5,120 nucleotides of DNA from Candidatus Latescibacterota bacterium (GCA_012961755.1 DTYS01000266.1:1-5120); one strand, 5' to 3'; positions 1 to 5,120 are shown, numbered from the stretch's first letter. Notes: generated from the letters alone by a model not told the origin. A program made the numbers and translations.

Positions 1-732
1 CGGGCCGTGGTTGTGCAGGTAGGCTATGGCTCCTGAACCCTTTATGAGGGCCACGAGCTCCTTGTCGTACGGGACCACGAGCCTGGAGTACGCCTCGGGT
101 CCAAGTTGGGTGGAGGCGTATTCAGGTCCCACTATGCGGAAGGCGTCGACTCCCCCCTCCAGCAGGACCTTCACCCCCTCCACCACCCTCCTGTGCCCCT
201 CCTGTACCAGGGCCTCCATGAGGTCGGGGGCATCGGCCCATAGGAGACAGAAGTCCTCCGGCGAGAAAAGTTCCGCAGGAAGGCAGATCCCGTCCGGGAT
301 CCCCACGAGCACCATCCCACGATCGCCCAGCTCCTCCCTCCTCCTGCGGAACTCCTCCGACGCCTCCCTTATGCGGTCCTCGTCGAGTTCGAAGGGCACC
401 TTCAGGAACTTCTCCCCATCCTCGGGTCCCCTGCAGGGGAACTCCACCCTCGCACTCGTGAGTTCGGTCGTGCGGGATACGGCCCTGAACTCCCCTACGG
501 GGGTGTGCCAGACGGTCGTAAGGAAGTTCTCCTCGCTCAAGGATTCAGCGTTGACCTTCCTCCCGAACCAATCCAGCCCGCTTCCCGTGTATATGTGTAT
601 GTCGGTCTCCTCGAGGAGCCTTTTTCCGAGCTCGGACTTCGGGTCAACCCTTCCGAACCCCTGCGGGGAGACCGGGACCCTATCGACGTCCTCCCAGGTG
701 AAGGCGGCCTTTAACCTCTCCTTAGAGGTCAT
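1..732 (-). CDS. Uroporphyrinogen decarboxylase (URO-D)/MtaA-family protein, partial (C-terminus beyond window)
   Basis: Translating the minus strand from ATG at 732 gives 244 open codons running off the left edge. The start is supported by a GGAGG-type ribosome site (GAGGGAGGAAGG) directly upstream. The N-terminus MTSKERLKAAFTWEDVDRVP is the hallmark opening of URO-D-like proteins, and residues 199-208 (FRIVGPEYAS) and the final HNHG (240-243) fit the barrel strands of this family. Family members are usually about 340-370 residues, so roughly two thirds are present. The family includes haem-pathway HemE and the cobalamin/coenzyme M methyltransferases MtaA, MtbA and CmuA. In the latter a His-x-Cys-Gly site helps bind zinc; here the Cys position is His (H242). 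The divergent neighbourhood has no haem genes, so a corrinoid-linked methyl transfer or an uncharacterised role is more likely than true HemE. The family call is firm; the reaction is unknown. Confidence 0.88.
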   Translation of the reverse strand, partial: MTSKERLKAAFTWEDVDRVPVSPQGFGRVDPKSELGKRLLEETDIHIYTGSGLDWFGRKVNAESLSEENFLTTVWHTPVGEFRAVSRTTELTSARVEFPCRGPEDGEKFLKVPFELDEDRIREASEEFRRRREELGDRGMVLVGIPDGICLPAELFSPEDFCLLWADAPDLMEALVQEGHRRVVEGVKVLLEGGVDAFRIVGPEYASTQLGPEAYSRLVVPYDKELVALIKGSGAIAYLHNHGP

Positions 733-752
733 CCTTCCTCCCTCTGACACAT

Positions 753-771
753 CCTTAAAGGAAAGTTAAGG
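753..771. repeat. Inverted repeat CCTTAA-N7-TTAAGG over the leftward -10/start region
   Basis: CCTTAA (753-758) and TTAAGG (766-771) are perfect 6-bp inverted arms, 7 bp apart. They cover the predicted -10 and start site of the leftward promoter. This could be a second protein-binding site or a chance AT-rich symmetry; the arms are short. Confidence 0.3.
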
Positions 772-791
772 ACCTTGAAACATCTTGTCAA
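763..791 (-). promoter_or_regulatory. Sigma70-like promoter for the URO-D-family gene
   Basis: On the minus strand TTGACA (791-786) is followed after exactly 17 bp by TAACTT (768-763). The -35 is a perfect consensus and the -10 is weaker. Transcription would start near 756, leaving a leader of about 24 nt before the ATG at 732. The -35 lies inside the palindrome at 780-796 and overlaps the -35 of the opposing promoter. Confidence 0.65.
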
Positions 792-796
792 GATGT
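780..796. promoter_or_regulatory. 17-bp perfect palindrome, candidate operator between divergent promoters
   Basis: ACATCTTG-T-CAAGATGT is a perfect 8-bp inverted repeat with a single central base. It contains both overlapping -35 boxes of the divergent promoters, so a dimeric regulator bound here could control both the URO-D-family gene and the epimerase gene. The repeat is seen directly; the operator role is inferred. The -35 sequence contributes part of the symmetry (CTTG/CAAG), but the outer ACAT/ATGT arms are not explained by it. Confidence 0.55.
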
Positions 797-813
797 GCGA
801 TATAAGGTATATT
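785..813 (+). promoter_or_regulatory. Sigma70-like promoter for the epimerase gene
   Basis: TTGTCA (785-790) and TATATT (808-813) are separated by 17 bp, each one base off consensus. The predicted start is near 820, giving an untranslated leader of about 70 nt before the epimerase ATG at 890. The -35 hexamer shares five base pairs with the -35 of the leftward promoter, so the two promoters probably cannot be occupied by polymerase at the same time. Confidence 0.7.
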
Positions 814-827
814 CACAGGGCGACCAG

Positions 828-893
828 ATGAGGATGACGAAGATCCTGCTCCGCAGGCTCGCCACGGAGCTCAGAAACGAGGGGGAGATATGA
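828..893 (+). CDS. Possible 21-codon leader ORF upstream of the epimerase
   Basis: ATG at 828 opens a 21-codon frame beginning MRMTKILLRR, rich in Arg/Lys at its start and Glu near its end. It stops with TGA at 891-893, overlapping the epimerase ATG at 890 as ATGA, the classic arrangement for translational coupling. It starts only about 8 nt after the predicted transcription start and has no clear ribosome site of its own, so it would be nearly leaderless. It matches nothing I recognise and may simply be an open stretch of 5' leader. Confidence 0.3.
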   Translation: MRMTKILLRRLATELRNEGEI

Positions 894-2002
894 AAGCGTT
901 GGTCACGGGAGGCGCCGGCTTCATAGGCTCCCACACCGTCGACAGGCTCCTCGAGGAGGGTTACGAGGTAAGGGTCCTGGACAACCTGGACCCCAAGGTG
1001 CACCCTAAGGGAATTCCGGGATATCTGGCCGCGGAGGCCGAGCTCATAAAGGGCGACGTCAGGAACAAGGAGGACCTGAGGAGGGCTCTGAAGGGAGTGG
1101 ATATCGTCGTACACCAGGCAGCGTACCAGGACTACCTTCCGGATTACAGCACTTTCTTCCACACGAACGTGGTTAGCACGGCCCTGATATACGAGGTGAT
1201 ACGGGAGGACGGCCTTGAGGTGGAGAAGGTCCTCGTTGCCTCGTCCCAGGCGGTCTACGGTGAAGGGCAGTACAGGTGCGAGGAGCATGGGCTCGTCCAA
1301 CCCCCTGCCAGGCCTCAGGAACAGCTTGAGAGGGGAGATTGGGAGGTGAGGTGCCCCTTCTGTGGGAGGTACATGGAGCCCATGCTCCTCGGGGAGGAGC
1401 ACGCCAACCCGTCCAGCCCGTACGGGACGTCCAAGTACTCACAGGAGCTTGCGGCTATAAGGCTCGGAAGGCTGCTCGGGATACCCACTGTCGCCCTCCG
1501 CTATTCCATAACCCAGGGACCGAGGCAGTCGCTCTACAACCAGTACTCCGGGATCTGCCGGATCTTCACCTTAAGGCTCCTCAACGGCAAGCCCCCCATA
1601 ATATACGAGGACGGGAAGCAGACGAGGGACTATGTGCATGTAGACGATGTGGTGGAGGCCAACATCCTCGTCCTGCGCTCGGAGGACGCGAACTACGAGG
1701 TCTTCAACGTGGGAAGCGGGAGGCCCACCACGGTCTTAGAGTACGCCGAACTTCTAGCGAAGAAGCTCGGCGAGGAGGTAGAGCCCATAATCCCGGGAGA
1801 ATACCGCGTGGGAGACGCCCGACATAGCGTCTCGGACATCTCGAAGCTCTCCTCACTCGGATGGAGCCCGAAGAAGGACCTCGAGGACATATTTGAGGAC
1901 TACATAGTGTGGGTGGAAGGCTTGGGTGACCTGGGGACCTACTTCGAGGAGGCGGACAGGAGGATGAGGGAGATGAAGGTTATAAGGAAGGTCTCAACCT
2001 GA
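890..2002 (+). CDS. NAD-dependent epimerase/dehydratase, extended SDR, dTDP-L-rhamnose 4-epimerase-like
   Basis: This 370-residue protein is a full-length extended short-chain dehydrogenase/reductase acting on a nucleotide sugar in the cytoplasm. The Rossmann motif GGAGFIGS is at 7-14, with D31 after strand 2 favouring NAD+. SSQAVYG at 118-124 supplies the active-site Ser. The catalytic YGTSK has Tyr178 and Lys182. RDYVHVDDV (246-254) and FNVGSG (272-277) are late family motifs. Between the Ser and Tyr motifs lies an insert with C130, H133, C155 and C158 (YRCEEHG then CPFCG) that could bind zinc; the dTDP-L-rhamnose 4-epimerases (EC 5.1.3.25) have an insert of this kind, and the flanking sequence resembles theirs. 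The substrate could be another dTDP-, UDP- or GDP-sugar. GGGGGA (881-886) precedes the ATG. No other nucleotide-sugar or glycosyltransferase gene is in view. It is divergent from the URO-D-family gene and convergent with the sugar isomerase gene. Confidence 0.88.
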   Translation: MKALVTGGAGFIGSHTVDRLLEEGYEVRVLDNLDPKVHPKGIPGYLAAEAELIKGDVRNKEDLRRALKGVDIVVHQAAYQDYLPDYSTFFHTNVVSTALIYEVIREDGLEVEKVLVASSQAVYGEGQYRCEEHGLVQPPARPQEQLERGDWEVRCPFCGRYMEPMLLGEEHANPSSPYGTSKYSQELAAIRLGRLLGIPTVALRYSITQGPRQSLYNQYSGICRIFTLRLLNGKPPIIYEDGKQTRDYVHVDDVVEANILVLRSEDANYEVFNVGSGRPTTVLEYAELLAKKLGEEVEPIIPGEYRVGDARHSVSDISKLSSLGWSPKKDLEDIFEDYIVWVEGLGDLGTYFEEADRRMREMKVIRKVST

Positions 2003-2024
2003 TGGGACTCGGCCGCCCTCTCCT

Positions 2025-2043
2025 GCCAAAGGTACCCTCTGGC
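2025..2043. terminator. Weak stem-loop in the convergent intergenic gap
   Basis: GCCAAAGG (2025-2032) and CCTCTGGC (2036-2043) form an 8-bp stem with one A-C mismatch around a TAC loop. Read leftward the mismatch becomes a G-U pair. It lies in the 56-bp gap between two convergent stop codons, where a shared terminator is expected. No U-tract follows on either strand, so intrinsic termination is doubtful. Confidence 0.25.
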
Positions 2044-2058
2044 GGTTCCGTCGGTATG

Positions 2059-2880
2059 TCAAGTAGTTCCGAGCTTCCCGTCCCTCCTCCCTCTAAGGCC
2101 AAGGTTCTCGTTGAGGTAACGCTTACATATCTCCGAGGCAAACTTGGGTTCGAAGTCGGTGTAGTCCAGGTCCACGACTATCCAACCTTCGTATCCGTGA
2201 TCCCTGAGGACCTTCCACAGCCTAGGGAAGGCCACGATCCCCCGACCGTTCTCCACGAACCTTCGATCGGGCCCGAGGTCCTTGAAGTGAACGTACCTTA
2301 TCCTCCCGACGAAACTTCGGAACACGTCCTCAAGGTCGAAGCCCCCCAGGGCGAGCTGGGCAGTGTCCGGACAGAACCCGACGAGCTCCGGGTCGGTGAG
2401 CTCCATAAATCTGTAGAAGACCTCGGGAACCTCTAAGAGGGTTCCATAATGTATATGCCAGACGGCCTGGATCCCACGGCTTTTGGCCATCTCCCCGAGT
2501 TGGTTAGCAGCTTCCGCCACCCTGAAGAGGTCGTCTTGGTAATTTCCCTCAGGCCGCTTGGCACCTCCGTCCATCAGGAACATCGGCCCTTCCAGCTCGG
2601 AGAGGAAGTCCAGCACCTCCCTCGCCGAGTCCATCTCCTCCCTCCGTTTCTCCGGATAGATGTGGGAAGCAGCGTAGTAACAGGCAGAAAGTTCTAGGTC
2701 TAAGTCGTCCAATATCTTCTTGAACTCCCCGACCCTATCCCCGAACATCTTCACGAGCCCCCTATGGAATTCGAACCCGTCCCACCCGGTCTCCGAGATC
2801 TCCTTGAGGGCCCGAAGGAGGTGGGTCTGGTACCCTCCCCCCCGGACCCAGGACGCAGGATGAAAGCCGAGCTTAACCAT
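2059..2880 (-). CDS. Sugar phosphate isomerase/epimerase-like TIM barrel (AP endonuclease 2 fold), IolE-like
   Basis: This 273-residue protein has the xylose isomerase-like TIM barrel (PF01261) at a normal full length. Family features are WHIHYGTLLEVPEVF (141-155), the strand LVGFCPDTAQLALGG (166-180), YVHFKD (196-201) and GWIVVDLD (232-239). By analogy the metal site would be E150, D172, H198 and D237; the last is usually Glu, so an Asp here is a conservative change. The closest look is inosose dehydratase IolE or a related ketose 3-epimerase, acting on a small polyol or keto-sugar in the cytoplasm. The other inositol genes are not in the window, so the substrate is open. The ATG at 2880 follows a strong AGGAGGGAGG site. 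It lies 53 bp after the radical SAM gene and is probably the last gene of the same operon. Confidence 0.82.
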   Translation of the reverse strand: MVKLGFHPASWVRGGGYQTHLLRALKEISETGWDGFEFHRGLVKMFGDRVGEFKKILDDLDLELSACYYAASHIYPEKRREEMDSAREVLDFLSELEGPMFLMDGGAKRPEGNYQDDLFRVAEAANQLGEMAKSRGIQAVWHIHYGTLLEVPEVFYRFMELTDPELVGFCPDTAQLALGGFDLEDVFRSFVGRIRYVHFKDLGPDRRFVENGRGIVAFPRLWKVLRDHGYEGWIVVDLDYTDFEPKFASEICKRYLNENLGLRGRRDGKLGTT

Positions 2881-2904
2881 CCTCCCTCCTGACCCTTAAA
2901 CGGA

Positions 2905-2920
2905 GGGGACGATCGTCCCC
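2905..2920. repeat. 16-bp perfect palindrome between the radical SAM and isomerase genes
   Basis: GGGGACGATCGTCCCC is perfectly self-complementary. In RNA it would form a 6-bp GC-rich stem with a GATC loop. It sits in the 53-bp gap inside the presumed operon. Read leftward the stem is followed by TCCGTTTAAG, too weak a U-tract for a convincing terminator. It could give partial termination, mRNA stability differences between the two genes, or a protein site. Confidence 0.5.
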
Positions 2921-2933
2921 CTTCGAGACGGAG

Positions 2934-4421
2934 CTAACCCGCCGCCTCGGCCATGGTCTTCTTCCGCTCCTGAAGGAGATATTCCTCCTTCCAGACCTTG
3001 TCCAGGAGCTCCCTCACCCTTTCCCCGTAAGCTATCATCCCCTTCACATACTCGGGATCGTTGATGGCATCTTCGGCGTCCTTGTCTATGGGCCTGCCTC
3101 CGAACTTCCTTATGAAGCTGTAGGCTACACGGAAGTGGTCCCTTATGGGACAGGGGGCGAGCTGGTTGCCCATCCTCTCTTCTGATGTGCGCAGGTAGCT
3201 GTAGGCGTTCTGCCACCTCCTTATAGCCTTGAAGAGGGGTGTATCCAACACTACATCTATGTCATCGCCCCTGGCGTATATATCCTTGACGTTGTCCACG
3301 GCGTAGGGGAAGAAGACGCACGGGGTCACATTTCCGTTCCACTCTATGTAGAGGTACCCTCCGGTGCGGCCCGCCGATATGCACCCATCGCTCACAGGGC
3401 CACCGTTCCAGAAGTCCGCTACCCAAAGTCCCCTTTCCCTGAGGAGGTGGTGCATCTCGTACTCGTAGAGGCGCAGCCTCTGCTCCGGGGTCACCAGGAG
3501 GTCCAAGGTGTACTTACGACCTATGGGCATATACTGGAATATCCACGCGTAGAGAGCACCCTGTTCCAACATGTAGAAGTCCCAAAATTCGTCCTTGGTG
3601 AGGGTATCCACGTTGAACCTTGTGGCGGTTATAGATATCCCGAACGGGACCCCGACCTTCCTAAGATTCCTGAACGCCCTGAGGATCTTCTCGTACACCC
3701 CCTTGCCCCTCCTCTCCTCCGTCTCTTCCTCGAAGCCCTCCACGGATATGGCCGGCGAGATGTTTCCGAGCTCGGCCATATCCTCTGCCACCCTCTCGTC
3801 TATGAGGGTGCCGTTTGTGTACATCAGGAAGTAGTTGTCCTGATGTTCCCTCGCGAGGTCCAATATCCCCTTGCCCTGACTCCTCCACATGAGGGGCTCC
3901 CCACCGGAGATTACGGTGAAATGGGATGCCCACTTCTTGGTCTTGTCCCTGATGACACGGCTTACTAGGTCGTACTCCAGCTTCTCCGCGTCGGCTGCCG
4001 TGCTCCCTGCGTAACATCCTACGCACTGGAGGTTACACCTCTTGCCGGGACTTATCGTGATAAAGGCGGGAGGAGCCGAGCCCTGTCCGTGCCTCGCCAC
4101 GAAGGCATCCCTCCACTCCGTGTCGTCCACGAATATGTTCCCCACGAACACCTTAAATATCTTCCCCCACATCTCTGGAGATATCAACCTGTCCCTGAAG
4201 GCCCTGTCCAGGGCCAATATCATGCTCCTCACCATGTAGAACTTGTCCTCCTGTGCCCGCCTAAGACGCCTGCCAACGTTCTCCGATATGGTCCTTTTAT
4301 ACACCTCCTTCTCCAGGGCCTTGATCAGAAACTTACGCACGAAGGTGTTCTCCACTAAGGTGCTTATAAGGTCCGCCGCCTTTGGATGCGAGAGGACCCT
4401 AGCTGTAGTTAGGACGGCCAT
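2934..4421 (-). CDS. Radical SAM enzyme with helical N-terminal extension and SPASM/twitch-like C-terminus
   Basis: This 495-residue protein belongs to the radical S-adenosylmethionine superfamily, which uses a [4Fe-4S] cluster to cleave SAM to a 5'-deoxyadenosyl radical. The cluster motif CNLQCVGC gives C129, C133 and C136 (CxxxCxxC). GGEP at 173-176 binds the SAM amino group, and TNGT (202-205) and SVEG (226-229) are later barrel strands. Residues 1-118 form a predicted mostly helical, charged extension before the barrel, which is unusual. After the barrel, C347, GRTGGY (351-356), C368 in NVTPCVFFP and C424 in APCPIRDH resemble a reduced SPASM or twitch auxiliary cluster, as in peptide-modifying enzymes and MoaA. 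No peptide substrate gene is seen nearby, so the reaction is unknown. An AAAGGAGGTG site supports the ATG. It begins 14 bp after the regulator-like gene, implying co-transcription. There are no transmembrane segments, so it is cytoplasmic. Confidence 0.88.
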   Translation of the reverse strand: MAVLTTARVLSHPKAADLISTLVENTFVRKFLIKALEKEVYKRTISENVGRRLRRAQEDKFYMVRSMILALDRAFRDRLISPEMWGKIFKVFVGNIFVDDTEWRDAFVARHGQGSAPPAFITISPGKRCNLQCVGCYAGSTAADAEKLEYDLVSRVIRDKTKKWASHFTVISGGEPLMWRSQGKGILDLAREHQDNYFLMYTNGTLIDERVAEDMAELGNISPAISVEGFEEETEERRGKGVYEKILRAFRNLRKVGVPFGISITATRFNVDTLTKDEFWDFYMLEQGALYAWIFQYMPIGRKYTLDLLVTPEQRLRLYEYEMHHLLRERGLWVADFWNGGPVSDGCISAGRTGGYLYIEWNGNVTPCVFFPYAVDNVKDIYARGDDIDVVLDTPLFKAIRRWQNAYSYLRTSEERMGNQLAPCPIRDHFRVAYSFIRKFGGRPIDKDAEDAINDPEYVKGMIAYGERVRELLDKVWKEEYLLQERKKTMAEAAG

Positions 4422-4435
4422 GACACCTCCTTTGT

Positions 4436-5002
4436 TTAAGTTTTAAGGGAATCAGGCCTTGCAGCGAGCAGCTCTTCTATCCGGGCCTGAAGCTGGCGCA
4501 CCCTTTCCTTCAGCTCCTCTATCTCCCTTCTGGACGGAAGGCCCATCTGCCCCAATACCCTACGGATTACAGCCTCTATCTGTCTGGAAAGCCTCCCCTT
4601 CCTCTCCTGCAGCCTCTCCACGAGCCTCTCCCTGAGGCGCCTTCCTTCCCTTCTACCGAGCCTGCGCCTGCGGACGAGCTCCCTTATCATCTCCTCGACC
4701 TCCTCCGGGCCTTCCACCTGCGAAAGGAGGGAATGCTCGTAGAGGTCCACCACCTCGTCCCTCCTCCTCCGTATCATCTCCCTGAGGATCGCAGGGATAG
4801 GGAGCCACTGCCGCTTCTCCTTCTCCTGTTCCACTATGATCTGGGCGAGCACCATCGTGGTTATGTCCTCCCCCGTCTCCCTGTCCACGACCTGCACATG
4901 CTCGCCCTCGGCTATTAACATGGCTATCTCGGGGAGGGTTATAGGCTTGCTCGTCTCGGTGTCGTACAACTTCCTGTTTGCGTATCTTTTGATTATTCTC
5001 AA
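4436..5002 (-). CDS. PHA synthesis regulator-like protein: PHB_acc_N DNA-binding domain plus phasin-like coiled coil
   Basis: This 188-residue protein opens with RIIKRYANRKLYDTETSK and continues ITLPEIAMLIAEGEHVQVVD with GEDITTMVLAQII, a clear match to the PHA accumulation regulator DNA-binding domain (PHB_acc_N, PF07879), residues 2-57. The rest differs from classical PhaR. Residues 100-180 are Arg/Glu-rich helix with RELVRRRRLGRREGRRL, then GLPSRREIEELKERVRQLQ leading into heptad-like leucines, the pattern of phasin-type PHA regulators (PhaF-like). It therefore looks like a regulator-phasin fusion. In PHA-making bacteria PhaR represses phasin genes and binds polymer granules, but the PHB_acc_N domain also occurs where PHA synthesis is unproven, and no PHA synthase is in view. 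The start is TTG at 5002, where the family motif begins, with AAGGAGG 5 nt upstream. It is first in an operon with the radical SAM gene. It may autoregulate through the palindrome in its promoter. Confidence 0.85.
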   Translation of the reverse strand: MRIIKRYANRKLYDTETSKPITLPEIAMLIAEGEHVQVVDRETGEDITTMVLAQIIVEQEKEKRQWLPIPAILREMIRRRRDEVVDLYEHSLLSQVEGPEEVEEMIRELVRRRRLGRREGRRLRERLVERLQERKGRLSRQIEAVIRRVLGQMGLPSRREIEELKERVRQLQARIEELLAARPDSLKT

Positions 5003-5007
5003 CCTTT

Positions 5008-5014
5008 CCTCCTT
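5008..5014 (-). promoter_or_regulatory. Ribosome binding site that fixes the TTG start of the regulator-like gene
   Basis: AAGGAGG on the minus strand ends 5 nt before TTG at 5002. The in-frame reading from TTG begins exactly at the conserved RIIKRYANRKLYD motif. The nearby ATG at 5021 is in a different frame, so the rare start codon is favoured. Confidence 0.75.
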
Positions 5015-5025
5015 GATGCATCGTG

Positions 5026-5042
5026 ATTACGCAATGCGTAAT
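5026..5042. promoter_or_regulatory. 17-bp perfect palindrome over the -10/start site, candidate operator
   Basis: ATTACGCA-A-TGCGTAAT is a perfect 8-bp inverted repeat with one central base. It overlaps the end of the -10 box and covers the predicted transcription start of the operon promoter, the usual place for a repressor site. Autoregulation by the encoded DNA-binding protein is an attractive inference, because PhaR-type proteins often repress their own genes. A different regulator is equally possible. Confidence 0.6.
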
Positions 5043-5068
5043 TTACTAAATTTCCCTCGTCCTGTCAA
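5040..5068 (-). promoter_or_regulatory. Sigma70-like promoter for the regulator/radical SAM/isomerase operon
   Basis: On the minus strand TTGACA (5068-5063) and TAAATT (5045-5040) are 17 bp apart. Transcription would start near 5033, leaving a leader of about 31 nt before the TTG at 5002. No comparable promoter was seen ahead of the two downstream genes, which fits a single operon. Confidence 0.75.
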
Positions 5069-5089
5069 GGGGTTCTCCCGCTTGACAGG
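5061..5089. repeat. 9-bp inverted repeat carrying the two back-to-back -35 boxes
   Basis: CCTGTCAAG (5061-5069) and CTTGACAGG (5081-5089) are perfect inverted arms separated by 11 bp. Each arm contains a consensus TTGACA facing outward, so the symmetry comes partly from the two promoters. The extra matching bases on each side (C before and GG after TTGACA) go beyond the -35 hexamer. Confidence 0.6.
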
Positions 5090-5110
5090 TATCCCGAAGT
5101 TTGATATATT
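5082..5110 (+). promoter_or_regulatory. Strong sigma70-like promoter reading off the right edge
   Basis: TTGACA (5082-5087), a 17-bp spacer and TATATT (5105-5110) form a near-consensus promoter. TGA immediately before the -10 matches the extended -10 TGn element. The start would fall near 5117, so the gene it serves lies beyond the window. It is divergent from the operon promoter, with the two -35 boxes 13 bp apart. Confidence 0.8.
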
Positions 5111-5120
5111 GCCCAGGGGA

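Noticed and set aside
26..769. Plus-strand 247-codon open frame
   Set aside because: It is antisense to the URO-D-family gene, rich in Ser/Pro/Thr, and matches no family; the minus frame has a ribosome site, a promoter and clear family motifs.
788..1402. Minus-strand 204-codon open frame
   Set aside because: It lies opposite the epimerase, whose motifs are unmistakable, and its translation has no recognisable domain.
2002..2436. Plus-strand 144-codon frame whose ATG overlaps the epimerase stop
   Set aside because: The overlap looks like coupling, but most of the frame is antisense to the TIM-barrel gene and the product is a Pro/Glu/Val-rich sequence without a family.
3447..3968. Plus-strand 173-codon frame
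   Set aside because: It is antisense to the radical SAM core, including the GGEP region, and is a by-product of GC-rich codon bias.
4653..5021. Minus-strand 122-codon frame starting with ATG at 5021
   Set aside because: It is a shifted frame of the regulator-like gene; only the TTG frame at 5002 gives the conserved domain and has a well-placed ribosome site.
5015..5022. GATGCATC palindrome in the operon leader
   Set aside because: Eight bases of symmetry are expected by chance and nothing else supports a function.
5026..5042. Palindrome as a known PhaR binding box
   Set aside because: Described PhaR sites are TGC/GCA-type inverted repeats with the halves in the other order, so identity with a known box cannot be claimed; it is kept only as an operator candidate.

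Overview
The window looks like part of the chromosome of a bacterium, probably a thermophile. Four good sigma70-type promoters (TTGACA/TTGTCA, 17-bp spacer, TATATT-like) and strong AAGGAGG-type ribosome sites point to Bacteria. The sequence is GC-rich, with heavy use of AGG for Arg and ATA for Ile, a bias common in thermophiles. I cannot name the lineage from this sequence alone. No RNA gene, insertion sequence, CRISPR array or phage gene is visible.

Layout. Positions 1-732 (minus) hold the N-terminal two thirds of a uroporphyrinogen decarboxylase/corrinoid methyltransferase-family protein, cut by the window edge. Positions 733-889 are a divergent control region. There a 17-bp perfect palindrome carries the -35 boxes of both the leftward and the rightward promoter, followed by a possible 21-codon leader ORF. 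Positions 890-2002 (plus) encode an extended short-chain dehydrogenase resembling dTDP-L-rhamnose 4-epimerases, including their Cys/His insert. A 56-bp convergent gap follows.

Positions 5002-2059 (minus) look like one three-gene operon: a PHA-regulator-like DNA-binding protein with a phasin-like tail, a radical SAM enzyme with an auxiliary-cluster-like C-terminus, and an IolE-like TIM-barrel sugar isomerase/epimerase or dehydratase. It reads from a promoter at 5040-5068 whose -10/start region holds a second 17-bp perfect palindrome. The right edge carries a back-to-back promoter aimed at a gene outside the window.

How the genes fit together. The epimerase and the TIM-barrel protein both suggest sugar or polyol chemistry. 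The regulator-phasin and radical SAM pair is tightly spaced (14 bp), which suggests the two are functionally linked, but no substrate can be read from the sequence. The most notable features are the two palindrome-controlled divergent promoter regions and the regulator-phasin/radical SAM operon. No clearly new system is proven here.
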